A stretch of 64,000 nucleotides of DNA, taken from NCBI RefSeq assembly GCF_020026305.1, contig NZ_CP075691.1:186001-250000 (forward strand). Reading direction: 5' to 3'. The DNA is from Streptomyces sp. 135 (GTDB lineage: Bacteria > Actinomycetota > Actinomycetes > Streptomycetales > Streptomycetaceae). The position numbers and the translations under genes were made by a program. Under the pieces are notes generated by a model that saw nothing but the letters and a program-made list of their open reading frames with translations, ran no database searches and had not been told where the DNA came from. Below are positions 53,201 through 61,957 of the stretch, piece after piece. The stretch's first letter is position 1; the number at the start of each line of letters is the position of its first letter.

Positions 53201-54489
53201 GGTGTCCTCACTTCACGGATGGAGTTCTGGTGGCGCTCGCGCAGGGCGGACCGCAGCTGGAGCCACCACACGGCCGAGCCGCAGACGGTCGCGGCGGCGA
53301 CGCCCCAGGCCGAGCCGACCGTGCCGGCCACGGCCGCCCCGCCGAGCCCGCCGCCGACATAGCAGGCGGAGGCGAACAGCTGGCTGCGCAGGCTGCGCCC
53401 GGCCGCGGCGAGCGCGCGCAGTCCGGCCGCCGCGCCGGTGCCGAGCCCTGCGAAGGCGACGCCGAGCGTGGCCGGCACGATGAGCTGCGAGGCGGAGCTC
53501 CAGACGTCGCCCAGTACGAGTTCGCCGGCCCGGTCCGGCACGAGGAGCAGCGCCGCGCCCCAGAGCAGCGCGGCGACGGCCTGCGCGCCGCCCAGCAGGA
53601 GGCAGAACGCGCCGAGGCGGTGCGGGGCCCGCCGCAGCACCCGGGCCGCCTCCGCGACGGTGACCAGCGAGAGGCCCATCAGCACGGCGAGGAACGGGCC
53701 GAGCAGGAGCTCGGCGCCCCGGACCGCACCGACCGCGCCGACCCCGGCGATGGCGCCGAGCCCGTACGCCCGAAGCTGGCTCGCGCCGCTGGTGGAGACG
53801 TTCTCGGCCAGGTACCGGTAGCCGAGGTCGCGGTGCTCGCGCAGCCACTCGCGCGCGCCGGTCAGGCGGGGCCGGATCCCGGACTGGAAGCAGCCGTACA
53901 CCGCGGCCACGGCGGCGGACGCGCCCCAGGCGAGCACGAAGGCGGCGACGCTGCCCACGCGGGCGGCCACCACCATGGCCGGGACGAGCGCGACGCCCCA
54001 CACGAGGTCGTTGACGAACGCCTTGCGCCCGGCGCCGGCGGCGAAGAACGAGTAGCGCCAGGCGTCCTGGAGCAGCAGCCCCGGCAGCATGACGCCGAGG
54101 CCGGCGAACGCGGGGCCCACGCGGCCGCCGAGGGCGAGGCCGGCCACCAGACACGCCGCGCCGATGGCGGCGCCGACACCGAGGGCGGCACCCGACGACC
54201 GGGCCACGGCGCCGCGCCAGGACGCGTCCGGCACTCCGCTGAAGCGCACCACGAGCGGATCGGTGGCCAGGCCGCGGGAGACGCTGAGCACCACTCCGTA
54301 GGTCACCCAGGCCAGGCTGAACACGCCGAACGCGGCGAGGCCGAGGGAGCGTGCCACGTAGATGCCCACCGCGAAGTTGGTCAGGCTGGAGGCCGCCTGG
54401 TCGGCCAGTCCCCAGGACAGCCTGCCGACCATGGCCCGCCTGGCGGTGGGCCGCGCCGTCTTCTGCCGCCCGGTGGCCATCGGCGTCAT
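53197..54489 (-). CDS. Polysaccharide flippase (Wzx/MATE-like)
   Basis: A 430-aa integral membrane protein with about 12 hydrophobic segments (for example LTNFAVGIYVARSLGLAAFG, AIGAACLVAGLALGG, GGAQAVAALLWGAALLLVPD). The N-terminus GRLSWGLADQAASSLTNFAV and the overall pattern match oligosaccharide flippases of the MOP superfamily, which move lipid-linked glycan units across the membrane. ATG at 54489 overlaps the upstream stop by 4 nt. A long in-frame extension to 55707 exists but is antisense-like in composition and overlaps another real gene. Confidence 0.87.
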   Translation of the reverse strand: MTPMATGRQKTARPTARRAMVGRLSWGLADQAASSLTNFAVGIYVARSLGLAAFGVFSLAWVTYGVVLSVSRGLATDPLVVRFSGVPDASWRGAVARSSGAALGVGAAIGAACLVAGLALGGRVGPAFAGLGVMLPGLLLQDAWRYSFFAAGAGRKAFVNDLVWGVALVPAMVVAARVGSVAAFVLAWGASAAVAAVYGCFQSGIRPRLTGAREWLREHRDLGYRYLAENVSTSGASQLRAYGLGAIAGVGAVGAVRGAELLLGPFLAVLMGLSLVTVAEAARVLRRAPHRLGAFCLLLGGAQAVAALLWGAALLLVPDRAGELVLGDVWSSASQLIVPATLGVAFAGLGTGAAAGLRALAAAGRSLRSQLFASACYVGGGLGGAAVAGTVGSAWGVAAATVCGSAVWWLQLRSALRERHQNSIREVRTP

Positions 54490-55766
54490 GCCTTGATCAG
54501 CCCGGCGTCGCGCAGGGCGCCGGCCGCTGCGGCGACGGTGTCGAACGGCAGCCCGGCCCGCTCGGCCACGTCCAGGAGGCTGTGCGCGCCGTCGGAGAGG
54601 CTGAGCACCCAGAGCATGGCCAGCTGCGCCTGCTTCGTGTCGCTGCGGCCGCCGAGCGAGTCGTACAACCCGCGCCGGCCCAGCTGCGGTTCGCCGTAGG
54701 GGCTGAGGTTGAGGTAGCGCCGGTTGCGGTCGAGGACGGTGAACGCCTCGCGGCAGACGGCGAGCGTGTCCGCCATCGCCGCCGGGGAGACGAAGTCGGG
54801 GTTGTCGGCCGAGGTGTGGTACTCGGGGTAGCCCGCGTACGGCGTACGGCTGAGGGAGCCCACGCCGAGGTCGAACCCGGGCGAGCAGTACTGCCGCTCG
54901 TCGTAGCCGTACGGAGTGAACTCCCTTACTTCGTGGGGTCGTTCGGAGGCGGTGAGGACGTGCCGCAGCACCCGGTCGATCTCCGCGTCGCCGCGCCTGC
55001 TCTGTTTGTACGTCAGTTGGCCCCGGTCCCCCGCGCAGGCCAGCACCAGGCCGTGCTTGACGCGGTCGATGCGCTCCTTGTTGCGGGCCAGCCAGGTGAT
55101 CGCGCCGATGGTGCCGGGCGCGAAGATGAACCGGTAGGTGTAGTACGGCGTCCGCTCCCCCAGCGCCCGCGCCAGATACGTCGCCACGGCGATCCCGGCG
55201 AGGTTGTCGTTGGCCAGCGACGGGTGGCAGACGTGGCAGGAGACGATCACCTCGTCGGGGACCTGCCCGGGGACCACGTGTTCGGCGTAGGTGAGGTGGC
55301 CGTCGGCGAGCGTGGAGTCGATACGTACCTCGTACTCGCCGTCCGGCAGCGCGTCCAGGGTCTCCTGGGCCAGGCAGAATCCCCACTCCGGCCGGTAGTA
55401 GCTGGTGCGGTAGGGCACCCAGGTGGGGTGGTCCGGCAGGGTGTACAGGTGTTCGCGCAGCTCGGCCAGGGGCAGGGTCGTCGACACCGGCACGCTGTAG
55501 CCGAGCACGTGCAGGCTGGACGCGGCGAAGTCGACGACCCGTCTGCCGGAGGCGTCGGCGATGTACGCGTCGCGGATGTTCCACTCCTGCGGCACCGTCC
55601 AGTCGAGCACCTGTGTCCCGGTCGGCACCTCGTGGATCCGGAGCGGGAGGTATTCGTCGACGATCTTCAGGGTGGCGCGCACACCGTCGCCGGTGATGCT
55701 GCGGCACAGCGGGTAGAGCCGCTCCACCAGCGCGTGCATCTCATCGCCGAAGCCGTCCGCGGTCAC
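54486..55766 (-). CDS. DUF4910 aminopeptidase-like protein
   Basis: A 426-aa protein of the DUF4910/DUF2172 type: an M28-like zinc peptidase core plus a C-terminal winged helix. Core motifs: HALVERLYPLCRSITGDGVR, VPQEWNIRDAYIADASGRRV, VIVSCHVCHPSLANDNLAGI with probable zinc ligands His/Asp, YTYRFIFAPGTIGAITWLAR, and DERQYCSPGFDLGVGSLSRT near TSADNPDFV. The C-terminus (VLSLSDGAHSLLDVAERAGL) is helix-turn-helix-like. The biochemical role is unknown; it recurs with sugar-biosynthesis genes. GTG start overlapping the epimerase stop by 4 nt. Confidence 0.85.
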   Translation of the reverse strand: MTADGFGDEMHALVERLYPLCRSITGDGVRATLKIVDEYLPLRIHEVPTGTQVLDWTVPQEWNIRDAYIADASGRRVVDFAASSLHVLGYSVPVSTTLPLAELREHLYTLPDHPTWVPYRTSYYRPEWGFCLAQETLDALPDGEYEVRIDSTLADGHLTYAEHVVPGQVPDEVIVSCHVCHPSLANDNLAGIAVATYLARALGERTPYYTYRFIFAPGTIGAITWLARNKERIDRVKHGLVLACAGDRGQLTYKQSRRGDAEIDRVLRHVLTASERPHEVREFTPYGYDERQYCSPGFDLGVGSLSRTPYAGYPEYHTSADNPDFVSPAAMADTLAVCREAFTVLDRNRRYLNLSPYGEPQLGRRGLYDSLGGRSDTKQAQLAMLWVLSLSDGAHSLLDVAERAGLPFDTVAAAAGALRDAGLIKA

Positions 55767-56788
55767 CGGCGCCACCGCAGCGTGTCGTCGACGGTGCCCG
55801 CGTCGGACGCCGCGCGCAGCACCGCGAGCCGGGTGAAGCGCTGCTCGAAGTCCTCCCGGGTGAGCCCGTGTTCCCGGTAGGCGTCGGCGAGTTCGAGCGC
55901 GCCCCGCTTCACCGTCCACGCGCAGTCGAAGCCGGGTATCGCGGCGCGGAACCGGGAGAAGTCCACGCGGTACGACCGCGGATCGGCGCCGGTCTCCCCG
56001 GTGATCACCACCTTCGCGCCGGACACCGCCTCGGCGACCTGCTCGGCGATCTCGGCGACCGTGACGTTGTTGGTCTCGCTGCCGATGTTGAACGCCCGGT
56101 CGTGCACGGCCTCCCGCGGCGCGGTCAGCGCGGCCGTGAAGGCACGTGCGATGTCGGCGGCGTGCACCAGCGGGCGCCAGGGCGTGCCGTCGGAGAGCAC
56201 GAGGACCTCGCCGGACAGGAGGGCGTGGCCCACCAGGTTGTTCAGCACGATGTCGGCGCGCAGCCGGGGTGAGTGGCCGAAGGCGGTGGCGTTGCGCATG
56301 AACACCGGGCTGAAGTCGCCGTCGGCCAGGGCGTGCAGGTCGTCCTCCACCCGCACCTTGGACTCGGCGTACGGCGTCACCGGGCGCAGCGGGGCGTCCT
56401 CGGCGACGAGTTCGCCGCCGCCGGCGGCGCCGTAGACCGAGCAGGTGGACGCGTACAGGAAGCGCCGTACCCCGGCGTCGCGGGCGAGCCGGGCCAGGCG
56501 TACGGACGCGTGGTGGTTGATGTCGTAGGTGAGGTCGGGCGCCAGCGCGCCCAGCGGGTCGTTGGACAGCGCGGCCAGGTGGATCACGGCGTCCACGCCG
56601 GCCACGTGTTCGGCCGTGACGTCGCGCAGGTCCACCCGGTGCCCCGGCGGGTCCGCGGGCGGCGGGCCGAGGACGCAGTCGGCGAACAGGCCGGCGTCGA
56701 GACCGACGACGTCGTGGCCGGCGGCCGCGAGTACCGGGGCCATCACGGTGCCCAGGTAGCCCTGATGTCCGGTGAGCAGTACGCGCAA
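55763..56788 (-). CDS. NAD-dependent nucleotide-sugar epimerase/dehydratase
   Basis: A 341-aa extended SDR. The cofactor motif is VLLTGHQGYLGTVMAPVLAA. VDAVIHLAALSNDPLGALAP, the Ser/Thr of FLYASTCSVYGAA and the catalytic YxxxK in TPYAESKVRVE follow. FMRNATAFGHSPRLRADIVL and WRPLVHAADIARAF are typical for nucleotide-sugar enzymes. It may act with the cytidylyltransferase and the C-methyltransferase on one sugar. The start is TTG at 56788 after GGGGGAATGAACC, the only in-frame start before the glycine motif. Confidence 0.88.
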   Translation of the reverse strand: MRVLLTGHQGYLGTVMAPVLAAAGHDVVGLDAGLFADCVLGPPPADPPGHRVDLRDVTAEHVAGVDAVIHLAALSNDPLGALAPDLTYDINHHASVRLARLARDAGVRRFLYASTCSVYGAAGGGELVAEDAPLRPVTPYAESKVRVEDDLHALADGDFSPVFMRNATAFGHSPRLRADIVLNNLVGHALLSGEVLVLSDGTPWRPLVHAADIARAFTAALTAPREAVHDRAFNIGSETNNVTVAEIAEQVAEAVSGAKVVITGETGADPRSYRVDFSRFRAAIPGFDCAWTVKRGALELADAYREHGLTREDFEQRFTRLAVLRAASDAGTVDDTLRWRR

Positions 56789-56791
56789 GGT

Positions 56792-57454
56792 TCATTCCCC
56801 CAGGTCGGAAGTGCCGAGATCGAGCGTGAGCTTGGTGACGGCGAACGCCTCGGCGTAGCGCGCGTGGCATTCGATGCCGCGGATCCGGGCCAGCCCGAGG
56901 AAGGCCTCCCGGTCGTACCAGGGCCGGTGCCGCTGCGAGGGGTAGTGCTCCTGCAGCAGCCGCACCTTCCGTTCGGCGATCTCCGGCGACAGCGGCTGGT
57001 ACGCGGCCGGGCGGCCGAGATCGCCGTCCCACTTGACGATCTCGTAGCCGAGTACGAGGTGGTCGCGGAACGCGGTGGGTATCAGCCGGGCCAGGCCGCG
57101 GTGGTCCTGGTGCGCGTCATCGGTGCGGGGGGCGAGGATCAGGCCGGGGTCGGTCTGCCCGCGCAGTTCCTCGACGGCGGCCTTGGCCTCGTCCCAGTGC
57201 ACGGGCATGCGGCCGTCCGGCAGCTTGAGCACGGTGAGGCGCAGGTCGGCGTCCGGGCAGAAGGCGGCGAGCGCGGCCCGTTCCTCCTGCTCCCGCTCGC
57301 TGCCGCCGCCGGAGAGCACCAGCGCGTCGATACGTATGCCGGGGTGCGCGAGGCAGAGCGTCAGCAGCGTGCCGCCGGCGCCGATGGCGATGTCGTCGCA
57401 GTGCGCGCCCACCGCGGCGATCCGGTGCAGGCGCCCCGTCCCGAGCCCGATCAC
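56792..57454 (-). CDS. PIG-L family deacetylase
   Basis: A 220-aa zinc-dependent N-deacetylase fold (LmbE/PIG-L). The metal motif is AVGAHCDDIAIGAGGTLLTL, with His-Cys-Asp-Asp where His-Pro-Asp-Asp is usual, and the last ligand is in DDAHQDHRGLARL. ALVLSGGGSEREQEERAALA is family-typical. It likely deacetylates an N-acetyl sugar or carrier-linked intermediate of the polysaccharide. GTG start overlapping the cytidylyltransferase stop by 4 nt. Confidence 0.88.
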   Translation of the reverse strand: MIGLGTGRLHRIAAVGAHCDDIAIGAGGTLLTLCLAHPGIRIDALVLSGGGSEREQEERAALAAFCPDADLRLTVLKLPDGRMPVHWDEAKAAVEELRGQTDPGLILAPRTDDAHQDHRGLARLIPTAFRDHLVLGYEIVKWDGDLGRPAAYQPLSPEIAERKVRLLQEHYPSQRHRPWYDREAFLGLARIRGIECHARYAEAFAVTKLTLDLGTSDLGE

Positions 57455-58251
57455 GCGCTCACCGCCGCGGTGTCCCGTTCCCACACGGCCCACGGGCGCT
57501 CGCCCCGGGCGTAGGCGGCGTCGAGCGCGGCCCGCTCCTTCACGGTGTCGGTCGGCTTCCAGAAGCCGCGGTGCTGGTGCGCCACCAGCCGTCCGCGCTT
57601 GGCCAGTTGGGCGCATCCGTCGGCGACCAGGTCCCCGTTCTCCGGGATGTGGTCGAAGACCTCCTGGCGGAGGACGAAGTAGCCGCCGTTCTCCCACAGC
57701 GGCAGGTCGCTCACGGCGGTGATGCCGCCCACCAGGCCGTCCTCGCCCAGCTCCACGCAGTGGAACGACGACTGCGGCGGCACCACCATCATCGACGCGC
57801 CGGCGTCACGCCGGGCGAACCGGTCGATCATCTGCGGCAGCGGGGCGTCGGTGAGCACGTCGGCGTAGTTGGCGAGGAACATCTCGTCGCCGTCCAAGTG
57901 GTGCCGCACCCGGCGCAGCCGCTCGCCGATCGGTGACTCGATGCCGGTCTGCGCGAACGTGATCGTCCAGTCCGAGATGTCGGTGGAGAGCAGTTCGGTC
58001 CGCCCGCCCCGCAGCACGAAGTCGTTGGACGCCGTCTCCTCGTAGTTGAGGAAGAAGTTCTTGATGTGGTGCGCCCCGTAGCCGAGGCACAGGATGAACT
58101 CCGTGTGCCCGAAGTGCGCGTAGTAGCGCATGACATGCCAGATCAGCGGTCGCGGGCCGACCATCGCCATCGGCTTGGGCGCTTCGTCGTCGACGCCTGC
58201 GCCGCTGCGCATCCGCATCCCGTAACCGCCGCAGAACAGTACGACCTTCAT
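57451..58251 (-). CDS. Glucose-1-phosphate cytidylyltransferase-like nucleotidyltransferase
   Basis: A 266-aa sugar nucleotidyltransferase. VVLFCGGYGMRMRSGAGVDD is the nucleotide-binding start and APKPMAMVGPRPLIWHVMRY carries the sugar-phosphate Lys. YYAHFGHTEFILCLGYGAHH and IKNFFLNYEETASNDFVLRG closely follow RfbF-type glucose-1-phosphate cytidylyltransferases, pointing to a CDP-sugar pathway. GYFVLRQEVFDHIPENGDLV and HRGFWKPTDTVKERAALD end the domain. ATG overlaps the methyltransferase stop by 4 nt. Confidence 0.9.
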   Translation of the reverse strand: MKVVLFCGGYGMRMRSGAGVDDEAPKPMAMVGPRPLIWHVMRYYAHFGHTEFILCLGYGAHHIKNFFLNYEETASNDFVLRGGRTELLSTDISDWTITFAQTGIESPIGERLRRVRHHLDGDEMFLANYADVLTDAPLPQMIDRFARRDAGASMMVVPPQSSFHCVELGEDGLVGGITAVSDLPLWENGGYFVLRQEVFDHIPENGDLVADGCAQLAKRGRLVAHQHRGFWKPTDTVKERAALDAAYARGERPWAVWERDTAAVSA

Positions 58252-59483
58252 GCCTTGACCTCGACAATGCTCAGTTCCGGGATGGGAAAGACGAGACGGC
58301 CGCCCCACTCGTGCACGAAGGACAGCTGCTCGGTCAGCTCGGCCCGCAGGTTCCACGGGAGGACGAGGACGTAGTCCGGCCTGTCGGTGGCGATCCGCTC
58401 GGGCGGCAGGATCGGGATGCGGGTGCCGGGGGTGAACCGGCCGTGCTTGTAGGGGTTGCGGTCGACCGTGTACGGGAGCAGGTCGGGCCGGATGCCGCAG
58501 TGGTTGAGCAGGGTGTTGCCCTTGCCCGGCGCGCCGTAGCCGACGACCGTCTCGCCGCGCTCGGCCGCCTCGACGAGGAACTTCAGGAGGTCCCTGCGCA
58601 CCTTGGCGACCCGGGCGGAGAACTCGGTGTACCCCGACAGCTCCTGGAGCCCGGCGGCCTTCTCCCGGCTCAGCACGTCGGCCACCGCCGGGGACGGCTC
58701 GCCCGCCACCTCGGCCGGGCGGGCCCACAGCCGGATGGAGCCGCCGTGCGTGGGCAGCAACTCGACGTCGACGAGGGTGAGTCCGCCGCTCGCGAGCGCC
58801 CGGGTCGCGGAGGCGACCGTGTAGTACTGGAAGTGCTCGTGGTAGATCGTGTCGTACTGGTTCTCCTCGATCAGGGTCAGCAGGTGCTGCACCTCGATGG
58901 AGACCCAGCCGTCGTCGGCGACCAGGGCGCGCAGCCCCTCGGTGAACCCGACCACGTCGGGGATGTGCGCGTACACGTTGTTGGCCACGACCAGGTCCGC
59001 CGGGCCGTGCTCGGCGCGGACGGCCGAGCCGACGCCGGGGTCGAGGAACTCGGTGAGCGTGGGCACGTCCGCCTCCCGCGCCGCGGCGCCGACGTTCACC
59101 GACGGCTCGATGCCGAGGCAGCGGATCCCCCGGTCCACCATGTGCCTCAGCAGGTACCCGTCGTTGCTCGCGACCTCGACCACGAAGGCGTCGGGGCCAA
59201 GGGCGAGTCGCCGCACGGCGTCGGCGACGAACGTGCGCGCGTGCTCCACCCAGGAGGTGGAGTAGGAGGAGAAGTACGCGTACTCGCTGAACGTCTCCTC
59301 CGGCGTGATCAGCGGCGGGATCTGCGCGAGCCAGCAGTCGGTGCACACCCGCAGGTGCAGCGGGAACGCGGGCTCGGGCTGGTCCAGTTGGTCCGCGGCG
59401 AGAAAGCTCTCACATGGTGGCGTCGCCCCGAGGTCGACGACGCTCGCCATCGCTTCCGAGCCGCAGAGTCGGCATCGTGTCAT
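58248..59483 (-). CDS. SAM-dependent C-methyltransferase of nucleotide sugars
   Basis: A 411-aa three-domain protein like TylCIII and NovU. An N-terminal zinc-binding domain has two Cys pairs (CRLCGSE and CTDCWLAQ). The SAM domain reads FVVEVASNDGYLLRHMVDRG, IRCLGIEPSVNVGAAA and ADLVVANNVYAHIPDV, followed by YDTIYHEHFQYYTVASATRA with the catalytic-site His and Tyr residues. The C-terminal domain contains VVGYGAPGKGNTLLNHCGI and VLPWNLRAELTEQL. Expected reaction: C-methylation of a keto-deoxysugar nucleotide. ATG overlaps the GT4 stop by 4 nt. Confidence 0.92.
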   Translation of the reverse strand: MTRCRLCGSEAMASVVDLGATPPCESFLAADQLDQPEPAFPLHLRVCTDCWLAQIPPLITPEETFSEYAYFSSYSTSWVEHARTFVADAVRRLALGPDAFVVEVASNDGYLLRHMVDRGIRCLGIEPSVNVGAAAREADVPTLTEFLDPGVGSAVRAEHGPADLVVANNVYAHIPDVVGFTEGLRALVADDGWVSIEVQHLLTLIEENQYDTIYHEHFQYYTVASATRALASGGLTLVDVELLPTHGGSIRLWARPAEVAGEPSPAVADVLSREKAAGLQELSGYTEFSARVAKVRRDLLKFLVEAAERGETVVGYGAPGKGNTLLNHCGIRPDLLPYTVDRNPYKHGRFTPGTRIPILPPERIATDRPDYVLVLPWNLRAELTEQLSFVHEWGGRLVFPIPELSIVEVKA

Positions 59484-60703
59484 TTACTGCCCCCCATGGA
59501 TTCCGTCCCCCTTGATTCCGTCCGCACCGCGATCGCGGTGCGGTACTCCTCCACCAGGCGCTCCAGCCCGACGGCCGGGCTGAAGTGCTGCTCGTAACGG
59601 CGCCGGGCCGCCCGGCCCATCTCCCGGCCCAGGGCCGGCCCGGCGGTGATCCGGCGTATGCGGGAGGCGAGCGAGGCGGAGTCGCCCGGCCGGTGCAGGA
59701 GGCCGCTCACCCCGTCCTCGACGAGTTCGACGAAGGCGCCGTGACCGGCGGCGACGGCCGGGACGCCGGCCGCCATCGCCTCCACGACCACCAGGCCGAA
59801 CGCCTCCAGCCACGTCGAGGGGGCCACCACGGCGACCGACCGCGCGATGGCCTGCCGGCACTGGGCCGTGTCGTACAGGCCGACGTACCGTACGTCGTCC
59901 CGGCCCGTCGCCCAGGCGCTCACCTCCCGCTCCAGTGGCCCCGCGCCGGCGATGACGAGCGGCACACCCACACCGCCGCTCGCCGCGATCTCGTCCCACG
60001 CGGCCATGAGCAGCCGCACGCCTTTGGCCTCCGCGAGCCGCCCGAGGTAGAGCAGGTGCTCGCCGGCGCCCGACCGGCGGATGTCCGGGTCGGGCACGAA
60101 GTTGTGCTTCACCGCGAGGCGTTCGGCCGGCATGCCGGCCCGCACCAGGACGTCGCGCTGCGCCGCGGAGATGCAGAAGAACCGCTCCACGCCGGACCAC
60201 CAGCGCCGCCGGTTGACCGACAGGCTGACCGCGAGCGGCACCGTCGCGAGCCGGGAGTCGCGGTAACAGCCGTGGCGGACGGCGGGCAGCGGCGCCGACC
60301 CGACGCACTCGGTGCACGGCCGCCCGTCCCGCTGCAATGTGCCGGGCGGGCAGATCTGGGTGTAGTTGTGCAGCGTGGCGACGGCGGGCACGCCCGCGTC
60401 GGCGCAGGCGGCGAGGACCGCGGGCGACAGGAGCGGGAAGACGTTGTGGACGTGGACCACGTCCGGGCGCTCGGTGCGCAGCCGGGCGGCGAGTTCCGTG
60501 CGGACCGCCGGGTTCCACGGCACGAGGAGCGGTACCGCGGCCTTGCCGAGCAGGGAGCGGGCGGCGATGGAGTCGCTGCGCCGCTCGAAGACCTCGACCC
60601 GGTGGCCGGCCGCGCGCAGCAGCTCCACCTCCTGGTCGACGACCTTGTTCTCGCCGCTCGGCTGCGCCGAGGAGTAGCGGTTGTGCACCACGAGGACGTG
60701 CAT
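59480..60703 (-). CDS. GT4-family glycosyltransferase
   Basis: A 407-aa GT-B retaining transferase. The N-terminal domain reads VLVVHNRYSSAQPSGENKVV, TERPDVVHVHNVFPLLSP and VPAVATLHNYTQICPPGTLQ. Cysteines in the segment RPCTECVGS and HGCYRD resemble a small metal site found in some relatives. The C-terminal nucleotide-sugar domain has LLYLGRLAEAKGVRLLMAAW and VVAPSTWLEAFGLVVVEAMA with the E(x7)E motif. ATG at 60703, 8 bp after the ligase-like gene. Confidence 0.92.
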   Translation of the reverse strand: MHVLVVHNRYSSAQPSGENKVVDQEVELLRAAGHRVEVFERRSDSIAARSLLGKAAVPLLVPWNPAVRTELAARLRTERPDVVHVHNVFPLLSPAVLAACADAGVPAVATLHNYTQICPPGTLQRDGRPCTECVGSAPLPAVRHGCYRDSRLATVPLAVSLSVNRRRWWSGVERFFCISAAQRDVLVRAGMPAERLAVKHNFVPDPDIRRSGAGEHLLYLGRLAEAKGVRLLMAAWDEIAASGGVGVPLVIAGAGPLEREVSAWATGRDDVRYVGLYDTAQCRQAIARSVAVVAPSTWLEAFGLVVVEAMAAGVPAVAAGHGAFVELVEDGVSGLLHRPGDSASLASRIRRITAGPALGREMGRAARRRYEQHFSPAVGLERLVEEYRTAIAVRTESRGTESMGGSK

Positions 60704-60711
60704 GTCCGCGC

Positions 60712-61956
60712 TCACCTCTCGTTCCTGGCCCATCGCGGGACGCGTCGTCGGGGGGCTTCGGGCGCCGCGGGAGGCACGGCCGCCGCAGGTGGCGCCAACA
60801 GGGAGGCGGCCACGGCCAGATGCAGCAGATACGGCGAGGCGTCGCCGAGCCCGGCCTCGGTGTACGACGCGATCGCGCAGTAGCTGATCAGGAAGATCGC
60901 GCAGGCCCTCGGCAGCGACGGCGGCCGCAGCAACGCGACACCGGCGAGGACGACGACGATCAGCGCCACGATGGCGGCGCCGGTCAGGCCCTGCTCGTGG
61001 TAGACGGCCAGCCAGCTGTTGTCGATCGGCAGGCCGCCGAAGGACTTGTCGCCCAGGCCCATGCCGAACAGCTGCTCCGAGGCCGTCCGGGGGGCGGCCA
61101 GCAGGGCGTCCCAGACCTTCTCGCGGCCGGTGAAGCTGGTGAAGTGCTCCTGGCTCTGCCCGCGCAGGAACCACGTCCGCAGCGCGGAGCCGAACCCCAC
61201 CGCGGCCACGGCGGCGCACAGCACCGCCCAGGTGAAGAACCGGCGGGCGGCGGCGCTGGTCAAGGCGAGGGAGCCGATCGCCGCCGCGAGCCCGATGAGC
61301 AGACCGAGCGTGGCCGTACGGGTGTGGGTCAGCGCGAGCAGGACGAGTGAGGGGACGATGACGACCGCCGCGCTGCCCCGGTCCGTCCGGCGGCCCAGGA
61401 CGAGCAGCACGGTGAGTCCGATGATCACCGCGGCGTACTGGCCGATCTGCGGCGGGGTGAGCGGCCACAGGGCGCCCACGAGGCGTCCGCCGTAGAGCTC
61501 GGGCAGGGCGGCGCCCGGTGAGATGACCAGGCCGGCGGCGACCGAGCCGAGCACCGCGAAGTACATCCGGATGTGGTGCCGGACGAACGTCACGCTCCGG
61601 TCCCACCAGCGGCTGAGCAGCCACAGCGTGGCGACGAAGAGCGCCAGCCGGACGCAGCGGAACAGCGCGCCGAACCCGGACTCGAGGCCCGCGCTGGAGA
61701 TCACGCTCGGCACCAGCAGCAGGGTGAGCAGGAACAGGAAGGCGCCGGCCCGGATGCGCAGCCGGAGATTGACCGCGAGCGCCAGCGCGAACGCGGCGAC
61801 CAGCGCGCCCATGGTGACCATCTGGATGAGGGAGCGGGGCAGGGGGACGATGGTCCTCGCCCCGGTGGAGCCGAGCGTGTTGAGGACGAGCAGCCCCCAG
61901 ACCGCCCCGACCGTCTTCGGCGTGTGGTCCGCGCCCGGTATGTGGCCCGTGCTCAT
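60712..61956 (-). CDS. O-antigen ligase / polymerase-like membrane protein
   Basis: A 414-aa protein with about ten membrane segments (for example VTMGALVAAFALALAVNL, AVVIVPSLVLLALTHTRTAT, AAIVALIVVVLAGVALL). A large outward loop holds EHFTSFTGREKVWDALLAAP and GLPIDNSWLAVYHEQGLTGA, the pattern of the WzyC/O-antigen-ligase family, with Arg and His residues implicated in glycan transfer. It probably polymerises or ligates the flipped unit on the outer face. ATG at 61956, 1 bp after the upstream stop. A Pro/Arg-rich tail follows the last segment. Confidence 0.87.
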   Translation of the reverse strand: MSTGHIPGADHTPKTVGAVWGLLVLNTLGSTGARTIVPLPRSLIQMVTMGALVAAFALALAVNLRLRIRAGAFLFLLTLLLVPSVISSAGLESGFGALFRCVRLALFVATLWLLSRWWDRSVTFVRHHIRMYFAVLGSVAAGLVISPGAALPELYGGRLVGALWPLTPPQIGQYAAVIIGLTVLLVLGRRTDRGSAAVVIVPSLVLLALTHTRTATLGLLIGLAAAIGSLALTSAAARRFFTWAVLCAAVAAVGFGSALRTWFLRGQSQEHFTSFTGREKVWDALLAAPRTASEQLFGMGLGDKSFGGLPIDNSWLAVYHEQGLTGAAIVALIVVVLAGVALLRPPSLPRACAIFLISYCAIASYTEAGLGDASPYLLHLAVAASLLAPPAAAVPPAAPEAPRRRVPRWARNER

Positions 61957-61957
61957 C

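Noticed and set aside
53197..55707. N-terminal extension of the flippase frame to 55707
   Set aside because: The extension overlaps the DUF4910 gene in another frame and is Arg/Pro-rich. The ATG at 54489 with 4-nt overlap is the real start.
57451..59346. N-terminal extension of the cytidylyltransferase frame
   Set aside because: The added part is antisense-like sequence over the C-methyltransferase gene; the nucleotide-binding motif starts at the ATG at 58251.
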